Source: Pantoea sp. GD03673
Lineage (GTDB): Bacteria; Pseudomonadota; Gammaproteobacteria; Enterobacterales; Enterobacteriaceae
Direction of reading: 5' to 3'
DNA: 64,000 nt
NCBI RefSeq assembly: GCF_029844725.1
Contig: NZ_JAOCKJ010000001.1
Span: forward strand, 124,001-188,000
In this document: in pieces, positions 56,141 through 64,000 of the stretch
Layout: each line of letters begins with the position of its first letter
Numbering within the stretch: the first letter of the stretch is position 1
Made by a program: the position numbers and the translations under genes
Notes under the pieces: model-generated
Seen by the model: only the letters and a program-made list of their open reading frames with translations
Databases searched by the model: none
Told to the model about the DNA's origin: nothing

Positions 56141-57187
56141 ATGAGCGATAAATTACGTGTTGGTCTGATCGGCTACGGTTTTGCCAGTAAAACGTTTCAT
56201 GCCCCGCTGATTGCAGGGACGCCGGACGTCGAACTGGCTGCCATTTCCAGTAGCGACGCCAGCAAAGTCCATGCCGACTGGCCCGCCGCGCAGGTCGTGG
56301 CCGATCCTCAGGCGCTGCTGGACGATCCGACTCTGCAACTGATTGTTATTCCTACCCCCAACGATACGCACTTCCCGCTGGCCAAAGCCGCGCTGAATGC
56401 CGGTAAACATGTGGTGGTTGATAAACCGTTCACCGTGACGTTGTCACAGGCCCGCGAGCTGGATGCGCTGGCGAAAACCAAAGGGCTGCTGCTCTCGGTG
56501 TTCCACAACCGCCGCTGGGACAGTGATTTCCTGACGCTGAAATCCCTGATTGAGGCTGGCACGCTGGGTGAAGTGCGCTACTTCGAGTCGCACTTTGATC
56601 GCTTCCGTCTGGAAGTGCGCAATCGCTGGCGCGAAATGAAAGGCGCAGGCAGCGGAATCTGGTATGACCTGGGACCGCATCTGCTGGATCAGGCATTGCA
56701 GCTGTTTGGTCCGCCGGTCGCCATCAACGTGGATCTGGCCGAGATGCGTCCGGGCGCGCAGACTACCGACTATTTCCACGCCACGCTGATTTATCCGCAG
56801 CGCCGCGTCGTGCTGCACGCCAGCATGCTGGTAGCCGCAGAATCTGCCCGTTATACCGTCCACGGCACGGGCGGCAGCTACGTTAAATATGGTCTGGATC
56901 CGCAGGAAGATCGCCTGAAGTCGGGCGATTTCCCGCCGCAGGAAGACTGGGGCTATGACATGCGCGATGGTACGCTGACGCGGGTTGAGGGTGACTCCCT
57001 GACGGAGACCACGCAGCTGACCCAGCCGGGCAACTATCCCGCATATTACGCGGGGGTCCGCGATGCCATCGCCGGACGCGGTAATAATCCGGTGACGGCG
57101 GAAGAGGCGATTCAGGTGATGGAGCTGATCGAACTGGGTCTGCAATCTGCCGAGAAACGGCAGACGATGTCGCTGAAACGCGTCTGA
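56141..57187 (+). CDS. ydgJ: Gfo/Idh/MocA-family oxidoreductase YdgJ
   Basis: 348-residue NAD(P)-dependent dehydrogenase. N-terminal Rossmann fold with GLIGYGFASKTFHAPLI; the conserved catalytic lysine is in the EKP-type motif, here VDKPFTV; the C-terminal alpha/beta domain contains GSGIWYDLGPHLLDQAL. It closely follows E. coli YdgJ in sequence and position beside add. The substrate is unknown, presumably a sugar or inositol-like compound. Confidence 0.93.
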   Translation: MSDKLRVGLIGYGFASKTFHAPLIAGTPDVELAAISSSDASKVHADWPAAQVVADPQALLDDPTLQLIVIPTPNDTHFPLAKAALNAGKHVVVDKPFTVTLSQARELDALAKTKGLLLSVFHNRRWDSDFLTLKSLIEAGTLGEVRYFESHFDRFRLEVRNRWREMKGAGSGIWYDLGPHLLDQALQLFGPPVAINVDLAEMRPGAQTTDYFHATLIYPQRRVVLHASMLVAAESARYTVHGTGGSYVKYGLDPQEDRLKSGDFPPQEDWGYDMRDGTLTRVEGDSLTETTQLTQPGNYPAYYAGVRDAIAGRGNNPVTAEEAIQVMELIELGLQSAEKRQTMSLKRV

Positions 57188-57220
57188 TGGGTGACGGCTT
57201 AATGCAGTAAGCTAACAGCG

Positions 57221-57248
57221 AAACGGGCCGGTTATCCGGCCCGTTTTT
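57221..57248. terminator. Terminator between convergent ydgJ and add
   Basis: 11-bp stem AAACGGGCCGG / CCGGCCCGTTT with a TTAT loop followed by T. The A-rich flank gives a weak U-tract in the other direction too. Confidence 0.85.
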
Positions 57249-57266
57249 ATGGCTGATGTAAAAGCG

Positions 57267-58262
57267 TTACTGCACGCGAGCGCGGATAGCCGCTTTCTCC
57301 GCCTCGCTGAGAAACGCAATCGTCAGTCCGTTCTCCTGCGCCTGACGGATCTGCGCGGCACTCAGACCGGCAGCCGGTGCGGCGTGATGATATTCATGCG
57401 CCAGCTCAATGCCCTGAACCGCCGGGTCATCGGTGTTGATGGTCGCCAGAATACCGTGCTCAAGGAAGGTCTTCAGGGGATGCTGCGCCAGTGAAGGCAC
57501 GGTGCTGGTCTGGATGTTGGAGGTCAGGCAGGACTCAATGCCGATATGGTGCTCTGCGAGGAAATCCATCAGCGCGCGATCTTCAATCGCTTTCACACCA
57601 TGACCGATACGTTCTGCACCCAGCTCACGAATCGCCTGCCAGATGCTCTCCGGACCGGCTGCTTCGCCCGCATGGACGGTAACGCGGAAGCCGGCATCGC
57701 GAGCCTGGGTAAAGTGGCTCAGGAACACGCTGCCCGGGAAGCCCAGCTCATCACCCGCCAGATCGACCGCCGTGATGTGATCGCGATGGGCCAGTAGACC
57801 TTCCAGTTCGCTGAGGCAGGCCTCTTCGCCAAAGGTACGGCTCATGATGCCAATCAGACGCACGTCGATATCGTGCTGCTGACGGCCTGCGCGTACGCCG
57901 TCAATAACCGCTTCAACCACACCGGCAATCGGCAGGTTGTGGGTCATCGCCATGTAACCCGGCGAAAAACGCAGTTCAGCATAGTGAATACCGGCGCGGG
58001 CGGCATCTTCCACGTTCTCCTGCGCGATGCGGCGGCAGGCCTCCAGGTCGCCCAGCACTTTCACGCCCCAGTCAAGTTTCTGCAGAAAGCTCACCAGATC
58101 AGGTTCGTTTTCCCCAACCTGCACATGCGGACGCAGCGTTTCCAGCGTTGAGGCGGGCAGGGCGAGATTAAACTGGCGACCTAAATCGAGAATAGTCTGT
58201 GCACGAATGTTGCCATCAAGGTGGCGGTGAATATCTGTCAGAGGAATTTTAGAATCGATCAT
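57267..58262 (-). CDS. add: Adenosine deaminase
   Basis: 331-residue zinc enzyme that deaminates adenosine to inosine in purine salvage. Zinc and catalytic motifs are intact: [12 protein letters not shown] near the N-terminus, [14 protein letters not shown] with the catalytic glutamate, [19 protein letters not shown] and [10 protein letters not shown] with the terminal aspartates. Length matches E. coli Add (333). Confidence 0.97.
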   Translation of the reverse strand: MIDSKIPLTDIHRHLDGNIRAQTILDLGRQFNLALPASTLETLRPHVQVGENEPDLVSFLQKLDWGVKVLGDLEACRRIAQENVEDAARAGIHYAELRFSPGYMAMTHNLPIAGVVEAVIDGVRAGRQQHDIDVRLIGIMSRTFGEEACLSELEGLLAHRDHITAVDLAGDELGFPGSVFLSHFTQARDAGFRVTVHAGEAAGPESIWQAIRELGAERIGHGVKAIEDRALMDFLAEHHIGIESCLTSNIQTSTVPSLAQHPLKTFLEHGILATINTDDPAVQGIELAHEYHHAAPAAGLSAAQIRQAQENGLTIAFLSEAEKAAIRARVQ

Positions 58263-58407
58263 GGCGCACTCGCTGAATTGTCGGTGAAGTGCAGAGCATT
58301 ATAAAAATATCTTGCGCAACAGCGCCAGTTATTTGCGCAACAGCAGCGCCGGATGCTGATTAATTACGCATAACCGGCGTGAAAAGCACGGCTGACTGCG
58401 CACAGGC

Positions 58408-58434
58408 ATAAAAAAGGCGACCCACAGGTCGCCT
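58408..58434 (-). terminator. Intrinsic terminator after ydgA
   Basis: Leftward 8-bp stem AGGCGACC / GGTCGCCT with a 4-nt loop followed by TTTTTTAT, 20 bp beyond the ydgA stop. Confidence 0.88.
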
Positions 58435-58453
58435 CTCTGACTATCACCGGAAT

Positions 58454-59953
58454 TTACTGTGGCATCCCTTCGCTGGTCGGCATACCCAGCATGTAGCGGG
58501 ACATAAACTGCTCCAGTGTCATCTTGTCGCCATTCATATTTACCTGACCGTTGGCGTACTGCAGGCTGGTGACGATGTTGTTATCCTGCTGCTGGGTCAG
58601 ACGGAACATCTGGCCCATCGCCGCCAGACCTTTCACCTGCTGGTCCGCCAGCTTCTGCGCGTCATCAGCCTGATAACCCTCAGCCAGGCCCACTTTGTGC
58701 ATGGTTTCCGTCGCCATTGGCATATTAATGGTCAGCTTGCTGTCGAGGCTTTTCAGTACCCGATCCACCATGCCGCTCAGGGTCTGGGCTTCACCGGTCA
58801 CGGCAGAAGGGTCGTTGAAGCTGGCCGTCAGATTGAAGGTGCTTTCGCCTTTATCATTTTTCCAGCTCAGCGGAGCGATGCTGATGGAAGGCGAGCCTTT
58901 CAGCAGCATCGGCAGATTGGCCATCAGAATCTGATGTACGGCCGCCTGATAGCGGATAGGGTCTTCCGCAACGCCAGGCTGGCTCAGCAACGCCTGCATC
59001 TGCGCGTTGTGACGGTCTGAGAACGCTTTCACCGCCTGCGCATCGAACTGTGACAGCTTCATCTTCAGCGCGGCCTGACCAAAGTCCTGCTTCTGCAGCT
59101 GAATGCCTTCCACTTTGTAATCAATATCGCCGCCAATTTTACCGGCGCTGTTGTCGAAAGAGGAGGTGCCTTTCATTTTGTGCAGCGTCAGGGCGTCCTG
59201 ACCATTGATGCTGGCATTCACCTTCTCAATATCGACTGACTGATCGCCGATACGCACGCCTTCCGGGCTGAGATGCGAATGACCGCTCAGCTTCAGACCA
59301 TTGACCGTGAACAGCACCGGCTGGCCCATCTCATTTTTACTGGTAAGCGCGAGGCTATCAACGTCGCTGTCCAGCGACACGCTATCGCCTTTGTTGTCGG
59401 CGCTGACGTTGAAGGTGCCGCCATTCGTGGCAAAACGCTCGCCGGTTTGCGCATTCTGATAATCGACAGGCAGCACGCGCAGCGCGGTATCAGTGGCACC
59501 GCTGTAGCCGATGCGGGTATCGGCGTTAATCAGCGATTTGTTGCCGGTCAGCTCAAACAGCTTCTTCACCGCATCGGTGTTAGCCAGCTCGGTATGCACG
59601 GAGGCCATGCTCGGGATCAGATTAAAATGCTTCAGCTGCGCAAACGGGAAAGGACCGTGATCGATGGTTTCGTTCAGAATGATGCTCTGTCCGGGCTTCA
59701 GCAGCGGGTTGTCTTCGGTCTGTGAGCTGGCCTGAACTACCAGGTTCACTTTGCTGCTGAACACGCCGCGCTGATAATCCTGATAGCTGATCTTCAGTCG
59801 GCTGTTAGGGGCGTAAGCGTTCAGCCGGGCATTGGCGTTCTGCACCAGCTCATCCCTGTGGCTTTCAATTTGCTTGCCGGTGAACCACGCCGCGCCTGTC
59901 CAGACTACGCCCAGTGCGATGATGACACCTAGGGCAACTTTGGTCTTTTTCAT
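58454..59953 (-). CDS. ydgA: DUF945 family protein YdgA
   Basis: 499-residue protein with a single N-terminal membrane anchor (VALGVIIALGVVWTGAAWFTG, residues 6-26) and a long periplasmic DUF945 domain. Family features include SRLKISYQDYQRGVFSSKVN and INADTRIGYSG. It is close in length to E. coli YdgA (502). The function is not established; E. coli YdgA has been placed in the inner membrane and may affect motility. Position between add and manA matches E. coli. Confidence 0.9.
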   Translation of the reverse strand: MKKTKVALGVIIALGVVWTGAAWFTGKQIESHRDELVQNANARLNAYAPNSRLKISYQDYQRGVFSSKVNLVVQASSQTEDNPLLKPGQSIILNETIDHGPFPFAQLKHFNLIPSMASVHTELANTDAVKKLFELTGNKSLINADTRIGYSGATDTALRVLPVDYQNAQTGERFATNGGTFNVSADNKGDSVSLDSDVDSLALTSKNEMGQPVLFTVNGLKLSGHSHLSPEGVRIGDQSVDIEKVNASINGQDALTLHKMKGTSSFDNSAGKIGGDIDYKVEGIQLQKQDFGQAALKMKLSQFDAQAVKAFSDRHNAQMQALLSQPGVAEDPIRYQAAVHQILMANLPMLLKGSPSISIAPLSWKNDKGESTFNLTASFNDPSAVTGEAQTLSGMVDRVLKSLDSKLTINMPMATETMHKVGLAEGYQADDAQKLADQQVKGLAAMGQMFRLTQQQDNNIVTSLQYANGQVNMNGDKMTLEQFMSRYMLGMPTSEGMPQ

Positions 59954-60076
59954 TGCTGATTCGTCCTTATCCTTGAGTCCGCTTATGCCGCAGGTTTATC
60001 CCGGCGACCGAAGAAAAACGCCCGCAGGCGTTTAAAAGCTAATAGGTTGAAATAATAGCAGTTAACAGAGGTTTCG

Positions 60077-61261
60077 TCAGCCGCTCTGCCCTAAGTTGTT
60101 AAATACCCGTGCCAGTCGGCCCGTACCGGCGACCGTCACCGGCGATTCGCTGGCGGCGATAAAGCAGGATTCGCCCGGTTTCAGCGTCAGTTGCTCATCG
60201 TCTTTGGCAATGACCGCCTGGCCTTCAATGCAGAACAGCACGGCGGCGCTCTGCTGCGCCAGCGAGTGCGGCTCTGCGTTGAGGCTATGAATAGCGAAGG
60301 CAAAATCGTCTACCGGAATCGGGAAGCGCAGCGCATCGCCCTGTTTTTCCGGCGCGGTCAGCAGCGCACTGGCAGGCTTCTCCTCAAATTTCAGGTTGGC
60401 CATCAGCTCGTCGATATCAATGTATTTCGGGGTTAAACCGGCCCGCAGGACGTTATCGGAGTTTGCCATCACCTCCAGCGCGACACCGTTCAGATAGGCG
60501 TGCGGGGTTTCAGCATAAAGGAACATCGCCTCACCGGGTTGCAGGGTGATGACATTCAGCAGCAGCGGTGAAAACAGGCCGCTGTCGTCAGGATACTCAG
60601 CCGCAATCGTGCGGATGGTCTGCCACGGCTCGCCCTGTTGCGCATCAGACACGGATTTCAGCACGTCCAGCGCCAGCGATTTCGCCTCGCCCGTCAGTGA
60701 GAGCAGGGTAGAGAACAGTGCAGCCAGCGCCTCCTGACCGGGATGTTGCAAAAAATGAGCTATCTGCGGATGGGCACCCGCGACCGGCTCCAGCAGGGAG
60801 ACCATCTGCGTCAGGGTGCGAAAGCCGTTCATCGCCTGGAAGGGGGTCAGCGCATAGACCAGCTCCGGCTTGTGGTTCGCATCTTTATAATTGCGTTCAG
60901 CCGCGCTGAGCGGAATGCCCGCCGCATTCTCACGGGCAAAGCCTGCTTCAGCGGCGCGTTTGCTGGGATGAACCTGAATCGACAGCGGCTGATCGGCACA
61001 CAATACCTTGAACAGGAACGGCAGTTCACCAAACCGCTGCGCTACCGCGTCGCCCAGCATGGCGGCTGGCGCGGCGTCAATCACATCACGCAAAGAACGT
61101 TCGCTGCCCTGGTCCATGACGGTTGAGGGGCTTTTTGGGTGCGCACCCATCCAGAGTTCCGCCATCGGCAGCCCCTCCGGATTCGCGATCCCATAAAGCT
61201 CAGTCAATGCGGTTTTACTGCCCCACGCGTATGTTTGCAGCGAATTGTTCATTTTTTGCAT
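60077..61261 (-). CDS. manA: Mannose-6-phosphate isomerase
   Basis: 394-residue zinc-dependent type I phosphomannose isomerase interconverting mannose-6-phosphate and fructose-6-phosphate, needed for mannose use and GDP-mannose supply. Zinc ligands lie in PLSIQVHPSKRAAEAGF, HKPELVYAL and MFLYAETPHAYL; the active-site RAGLTPKYIDIDEL motif follows. The ATG at 61261 is chosen over one 3 bp upstream by analogy with E. coli ManA (MQKLINS...) and by AGGG spacing. Confidence 0.97.
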   Translation of the reverse strand: MQKMNNSLQTYAWGSKTALTELYGIANPEGLPMAELWMGAHPKSPSTVMDQGSERSLRDVIDAAPAAMLGDAVAQRFGELPFLFKVLCADQPLSIQVHPSKRAAEAGFARENAAGIPLSAAERNYKDANHKPELVYALTPFQAMNGFRTLTQMVSLLEPVAGAHPQIAHFLQHPGQEALAALFSTLLSLTGEAKSLALDVLKSVSDAQQGEPWQTIRTIAAEYPDDSGLFSPLLLNVITLQPGEAMFLYAETPHAYLNGVALEVMANSDNVLRAGLTPKYIDIDELMANLKFEEKPASALLTAPEKQGDALRFPIPVDDFAFAIHSLNAEPHSLAQQSAAVLFCIEGQAVIAKDDEQLTLKPGESCFIAASESPVTVAGTGRLARVFNNLGQSG

Positions 61262-61331
61262 CATAAAACCCTTTGTGACGGGACGTTATTGCGATTATTA
61301 AAGCAGAAACCGCCGGTAAAAAAACATATCC

Positions 61332-61349
61332 AGCGCAAAAGGACGCTAA
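61332..61349 (+). promoter_or_regulatory. Candidate SoxS/MarA box upstream of fumC
   Basis: AGCGCAAAAGGACGCTAA fits the AN2GCAYN7CWAA sox/mar/rob box except for A at the Y position. It lies 113 bp before the fumC start, and fumC is a SoxRS target in E. coli. Confidence 0.45.
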
Positions 61350-61461
61350 GCTCTGATAATGTTAAATTATTGTGTATGAGTATCCTGGCCGCCGGTTTAT
61401 CGACTGCGATGACGGAGAGGGCGGTCATTCTTTTAAAAAAACAGGTGAAGGAGACGTATTC

Positions 61462-62859
61462 ATGGCAGCCAACCGCATTGAGAAAGATTCAATGGGCCCC
61501 ATCGATGTACCGGCAGACAAACTGTGGGGCGCGCAGACGCAGCGCTCACTGGAACACTTCCGCATCTCAACCGAAAAAATGCCGACCGCACTGGTGCATG
61601 CGCTGGCGCTGACCAAGCGCGCTGCGGCCAGCGTCAACCGCGACCTGGGCCTGCTGCCCGCTGATCGCGCAGAGGCGATTGTCAGCGCCGCCGATGAAGT
61701 GCTGGCAGACCAGCATGCGGATGAGTTCCCGCTGGCGATCTGGCAGACCGGCTCCGGCACCCAGACCAATATGAACATGAATGAAGTGCTGGCGAACCGC
61801 GCCAGTGAAATCCTCGGCGGGGAGCGCGGTATGTCGCGCCTGGTGCATCCCAACGATGATGTGAACAAAAGCCAGAGCTCCAACGATGTTTTCCCGACGG
61901 CGATGCACGTTGCCGCCGTGATCGCCTTGCGTGAACAGCTGATCCCACAGATTCAGGTACTGAAAAAGACGCTGAGCCAGAAGTCCGACGCCTTTAAGGA
62001 TATCGTCAAGATTGGTCGTACCCACCTGCAGGATGCCACACCGCTGACGCTGGGCCAGGAGATCTCTGGCTGGGTGGCGATGCTGGAGCACAACCTGAAG
62101 CATATCGAACAGAGCATTCCGCACGTAGCAGAACTGGCGCTGGGCGGCACCGCCGTCGGCACCGGCCTGAATACGCACCCGGAATATGCTGTGCGCGTGG
62201 CGAAGGCGCTGGCCGATCTGACGCAGCAGCCCTTTGTCACCGCGCCAAACAAGTTTGAAGCGCTGGCTACCTGTGATGCGCTGGTGCATGCGCATGGCGC
62301 GCTGAAAGGCCTGGCCGCCTCGCTGATGAAAATTGCCAACGACGTGCGCTGGCTCTCATCCGGCCCGCGCTGCGGCATTGGCGAAATCGCCATTCCCGAA
62401 AATGAACCCGGCAGCTCCATCATGCCGGGCAAGGTGAACCCGACGCAGTGCGAAGCGATGACCATGCTTTGCTGTCAGGTGATGGGTAACGACGTGGCGA
62501 TCAACATGGGCGGCGCGTCCGGTAACTTTGAGCTGAACGTCTTCCGTCCGATGGTCATCCACAACTTCCTGCAGTCGATTCGCCTGCTGGCAGATGGCAT
62601 GGACAGCTTTAACCATCACTGTGCGGTGGGCATTGAGCCGGTGCGCGAACGCATTGACCAGCTGCTTAACGAATCACTGATGCTGGTGACGGCGCTGAAT
62701 ACCCATATCGGCTATGACAAAGCGGCTGAAATTGCCAAGAAGGCGCACAAAGAGGGGCTCACGCTGAAAGGTTCGGCGCTGAAACTGGGTTATCTTACGG
62801 AAGAGGAGTTTGATGCCTGGGTCCGTCCGGAGGAGATGGTCGGCAGCATGAAGTCGTAA
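61462..62859 (+). CDS. fumC: Class II fumarase FumC
   Basis: 465-residue iron-independent fumarate hydratase (E. coli FumC has 467), converting fumarate to malate in the TCA cycle; its oxygen tolerance makes it the stress-time fumarase. The ATG at 61462 has AAGGAG upstream. The fumarase/lyase signature [13 protein letters not shown] is near residue 317. [28 protein letters not shown] and [16 protein letters not shown] are the other substrate loops. Unlike E. coli there is no fumA between it and manA. Confidence 0.98.
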   Translation: MAANRIEKDSMGPIDVPADKLWGAQTQRSLEHFRISTEKMPTALVHALALTKRAAASVNRDLGLLPADRAEAIVSAADEVLADQHADEFPLAIWQTGSGTQTNMNMNEVLANRASEILGGERGMSRLVHPNDDVNKSQSSNDVFPTAMHVAAVIALREQLIPQIQVLKKTLSQKSDAFKDIVKIGRTHLQDATPLTLGQEISGWVAMLEHNLKHIEQSIPHVAELALGGTAVGTGLNTHPEYAVRVAKALADLTQQPFVTAPNKFEALATCDALVHAHGALKGLAASLMKIANDVRWLSSGPRCGIGEIAIPENEPGSSIMPGKVNPTQCEAMTMLCCQVMGNDVAINMGGASGNFELNVFRPMVIHNFLQSIRLLADGMDSFNHHCAVGIEPVRERIDQLLNESLMLVTALNTHIGYDKAAEIAKKAHKEGLTLKGSALKLGYLTEEEFDAWVRPEEMVGSMKS

Positions 62860-62874
62860 GATGTGAGAGACCAG

Positions 62875-62900
62875 AGGCCAGCGGATGCTGGCCTTTTTTT
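62875..62900 (+). terminator. Intrinsic terminator after fumC
   Basis: 8-bp stem AGGCCAGC / GCTGGCCT with a GGAT loop followed by seven T residues. It also overlaps the end of the convergent tus gene. Confidence 0.92.
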
Positions 62901-63829
62901 TAAATCGGGCAATCGACCCACAGATGCAGTCGGGGTATCAGCAGATTCAGCGGTTCCGCGGCAGGCTTATGGCGATGCGTAATGTTATCGGCGTCGTAAT
63001 TAAGCAGCTCGCCCAGCACCGGAACCTGGCTGCGATCGCGACAGATAACCAGAATCGGTGAAGGGCAGGCCAGCTGGGTCTGTTTTTTTTCTTCCGCACG
63101 CCAGACGCGTGCCACCGGCTGCACTTTTACCGGGCGTTTGATTTTCAGTCGCGCCGACGCGGGCAGGGCGCGCACGCTTGCCAGCTCCTCCTGCACTTTT
63201 TCCGCCCACTGTTCGCGGGACCAGGGGGCCTGCGCACGTCCCGCTTTCAGGCTTTTTTCAAGCTGCGCAACTACCTCTTCGCGCTTGAGATTCTTGATAA
63301 TGTGCTTGTTGGCCCAGCCGAAGCGCAGGCTGTCGGGGGCGCTGAGCAGGGTGATTGTGCGATAGGCATTCAGCGTTATCAGACCGCGCAGGTGCTGGTG
63401 AACGAACTCAAACCGCGCTTCGCTCGGCAGACCCGAGTCCACCGTAATCAGCTGCTCCAGCCGGGCCTTCAGTTGGTTAATGACACCGACCAGCGCGCCG
63501 ATCTCTGCTTCACGTTGTTCATCACATTCAATGCAGATCGCGCCAGGTAAGCGCACGGCAGCCTTGGTGCTCAGCTGTTCAGACTGATGCTGCATAAACA
63601 GACGACAGTAGTGGTCCAGCGCCATCTTTAATGCGCTGTCACCCAGATGCTGCCCGACGGCGATCTGAGTGATCGCATCGTGCTCGCGGCCTTTCACCAC
63701 GGGCGGCAGGCTAAAGACACGGGCGATCAGCAGCGGCTGCGCTTCAATCTGCTGCCGAAGCTCTCCCAGCGCCCGTTCCAGGTCGTTTACACATTGATGC
63801 ATATCTGCCACTAAGTCATAGCGCGTCAT
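62900..63829 (-). CDS. tus: Replication terminus site-binding protein Tus
   Basis: 309-residue protein, the same length as E. coli Tus, that binds Ter sites as a monomer and blocks DnaB helicase from one side, trapping forks in the terminus. Family sequence is visible throughout (VFSLPPVVKGREHDAITQI; RFGWANKHIIKNLKREEVVA; GELLNYDADNITHRHKPAAE). GGAGG lies six bases before the ATG. Ter-like sites lie immediately upstream, so autoregulation as in E. coli is likely. Its presence places the window in the terminus region. Confidence 0.97.
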   Translation of the reverse strand: MTRYDLVADMHQCVNDLERALGELRQQIEAQPLLIARVFSLPPVVKGREHDAITQIAVGQHLGDSALKMALDHYCRLFMQHQSEQLSTKAAVRLPGAICIECDEQREAEIGALVGVINQLKARLEQLITVDSGLPSEARFEFVHQHLRGLITLNAYRTITLLSAPDSLRFGWANKHIIKNLKREEVVAQLEKSLKAGRAQAPWSREQWAEKVQEELASVRALPASARLKIKRPVKVQPVARVWRAEEKKQTQLACPSPILVICRDRSQVPVLGELLNYDADNITHRHKPAAEPLNLLIPRLHLWVDCPI

Positions 63830-63841
63830 GTTGTGCCTCCA

Positions 63842-63862
63842 TAGTTACAACGTCCATAATGT
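63842..63862 (-). other. Second, imperfect Ter-like site in the tus leader
   Basis: Read leftward: TTATGGACGTTGTAACTATGG. It keeps the GTTGTAACTA core of Ter, but departs from the consensus (ATGTTGTAACTAAAG) on both sides. It lies 13-33 bp upstream of the tus start, in the untranslated leader. It has the same orientation as the main Ter site. Confidence 0.5.
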
Positions 63863-63892
63863 GGCAGAAGCCTCGCCGGGTTGCAAGTGCTT

Positions 63893-63914
63893 CGTAGTTA
63901 CAACATACTAAATA
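63893..63914 (-). other. Ter replication-terminator site upstream of tus
   Basis: Read leftward: TATTTAGTATGTTGTAACTA, then CG. The AGTATGTTGTAACTA core matches E. coli TerA/TerB, including the C in AACTA whose base pair forms the Tus lock. It lies 64-85 bp ahead of the tus start, where TerB sits in E. coli, and is expected to act as both fork trap and tus operator. Confidence 0.85.
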
Positions 63915-64000
63915 AACATTTATTTCAAACCGTGCGGTCTGCCTGGCGAAGCAGCGAAAAGGGCATCATACGTTCTGGCCTGTCGCAGAACATGTTATAA

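Noticed and set aside
1..64000. Prophage, transposase, restriction, toxin-antitoxin or CRISPR systems
   Set aside because: No protein with such motifs and no regularly spaced repeats were seen; the only tandem repeat is inside rsxC.

Overview
The window reads as chromosome of an enterobacterium of the Erwiniaceae, most likely Pantoea or a close relative. This is an inference from gene content and order, not from a database match. From position 22759 to the end the backbone follows the replication-terminus side of the Escherichia coli map: mliC-pdxH-tyrS-pdxY-gstA-dtpA, nth-rsxEGDCBA-ydgK-cnu, ydgJ-add-ydgA-manA-fumC-tus, with Ter sites beside tus. No tRNA, rRNA, insertion sequence, phage gene or CRISPR array was recognised.

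Layout. (1) 1-4939: trehalose operon treZ-treY-glgX/treX on the minus strand, with glgX cut by the window edge. (2) 5367-8863: a small lipoprotein, a YbdG-type mechanosensitive channel and a chemotaxis receptor. (3) 8978-22569: an accessory stress block holding katE, Zur-controlled zinT, a YjbR protein, a UV damage endonuclease, an SDR oxidoreductase, a manganese catalase, a YmgB/AriR-like protein, umuDC, a TetR regulator and several small proteins and lipoproteins. umuC has an in-frame amber codon 52 codons before its usual end. (4) 22759-28367: conserved vitamin B6 / tyrosyl-tRNA block, glutathione transferase and peptide permease. (5) 29058-33419: insertion relative to E. coli, with an orphan CTP-synthase-like amidotransferase, a glucarate dehydratase-like enzyme, its frameshifted permease and an HPP membrane protein. 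(6) 33617-41448: nth, the Rsx electron-transfer complex, ydgK and cnu; RsxC has a long repeat tail. (7) 42133-56061: a sugar block with galactofuranose importer ytfQRT-yjfF and the L-arabinose genes araBA, araFGH and araC; no araD is present. (8) 56141-63829: ydgJ, add, ydgA, manA, fumC, tus.

How it fits together. Oxidative and DNA-damage defence recurs: two unrelated catalases, SoxR-linked Rsx complex, fumC with a candidate sox box, nth, uvdE and LexA-controlled umuDC. Carbon uptake is the second theme, with two complete CUT2-type ABC importers placed between ydgJ and cnu.

No clearly new multi-gene system was found. The most interesting observations are the umuC amber codon, a candidate small RNA or attenuator in front of the ymgB-like gene, a perfect 35-bp palindrome at 16541, the RsxC repeat tail, the orphan amidotransferase lacking its catalytic histidine, and a composite intergenic repeat carrying a 49-codon reading frame near araA.
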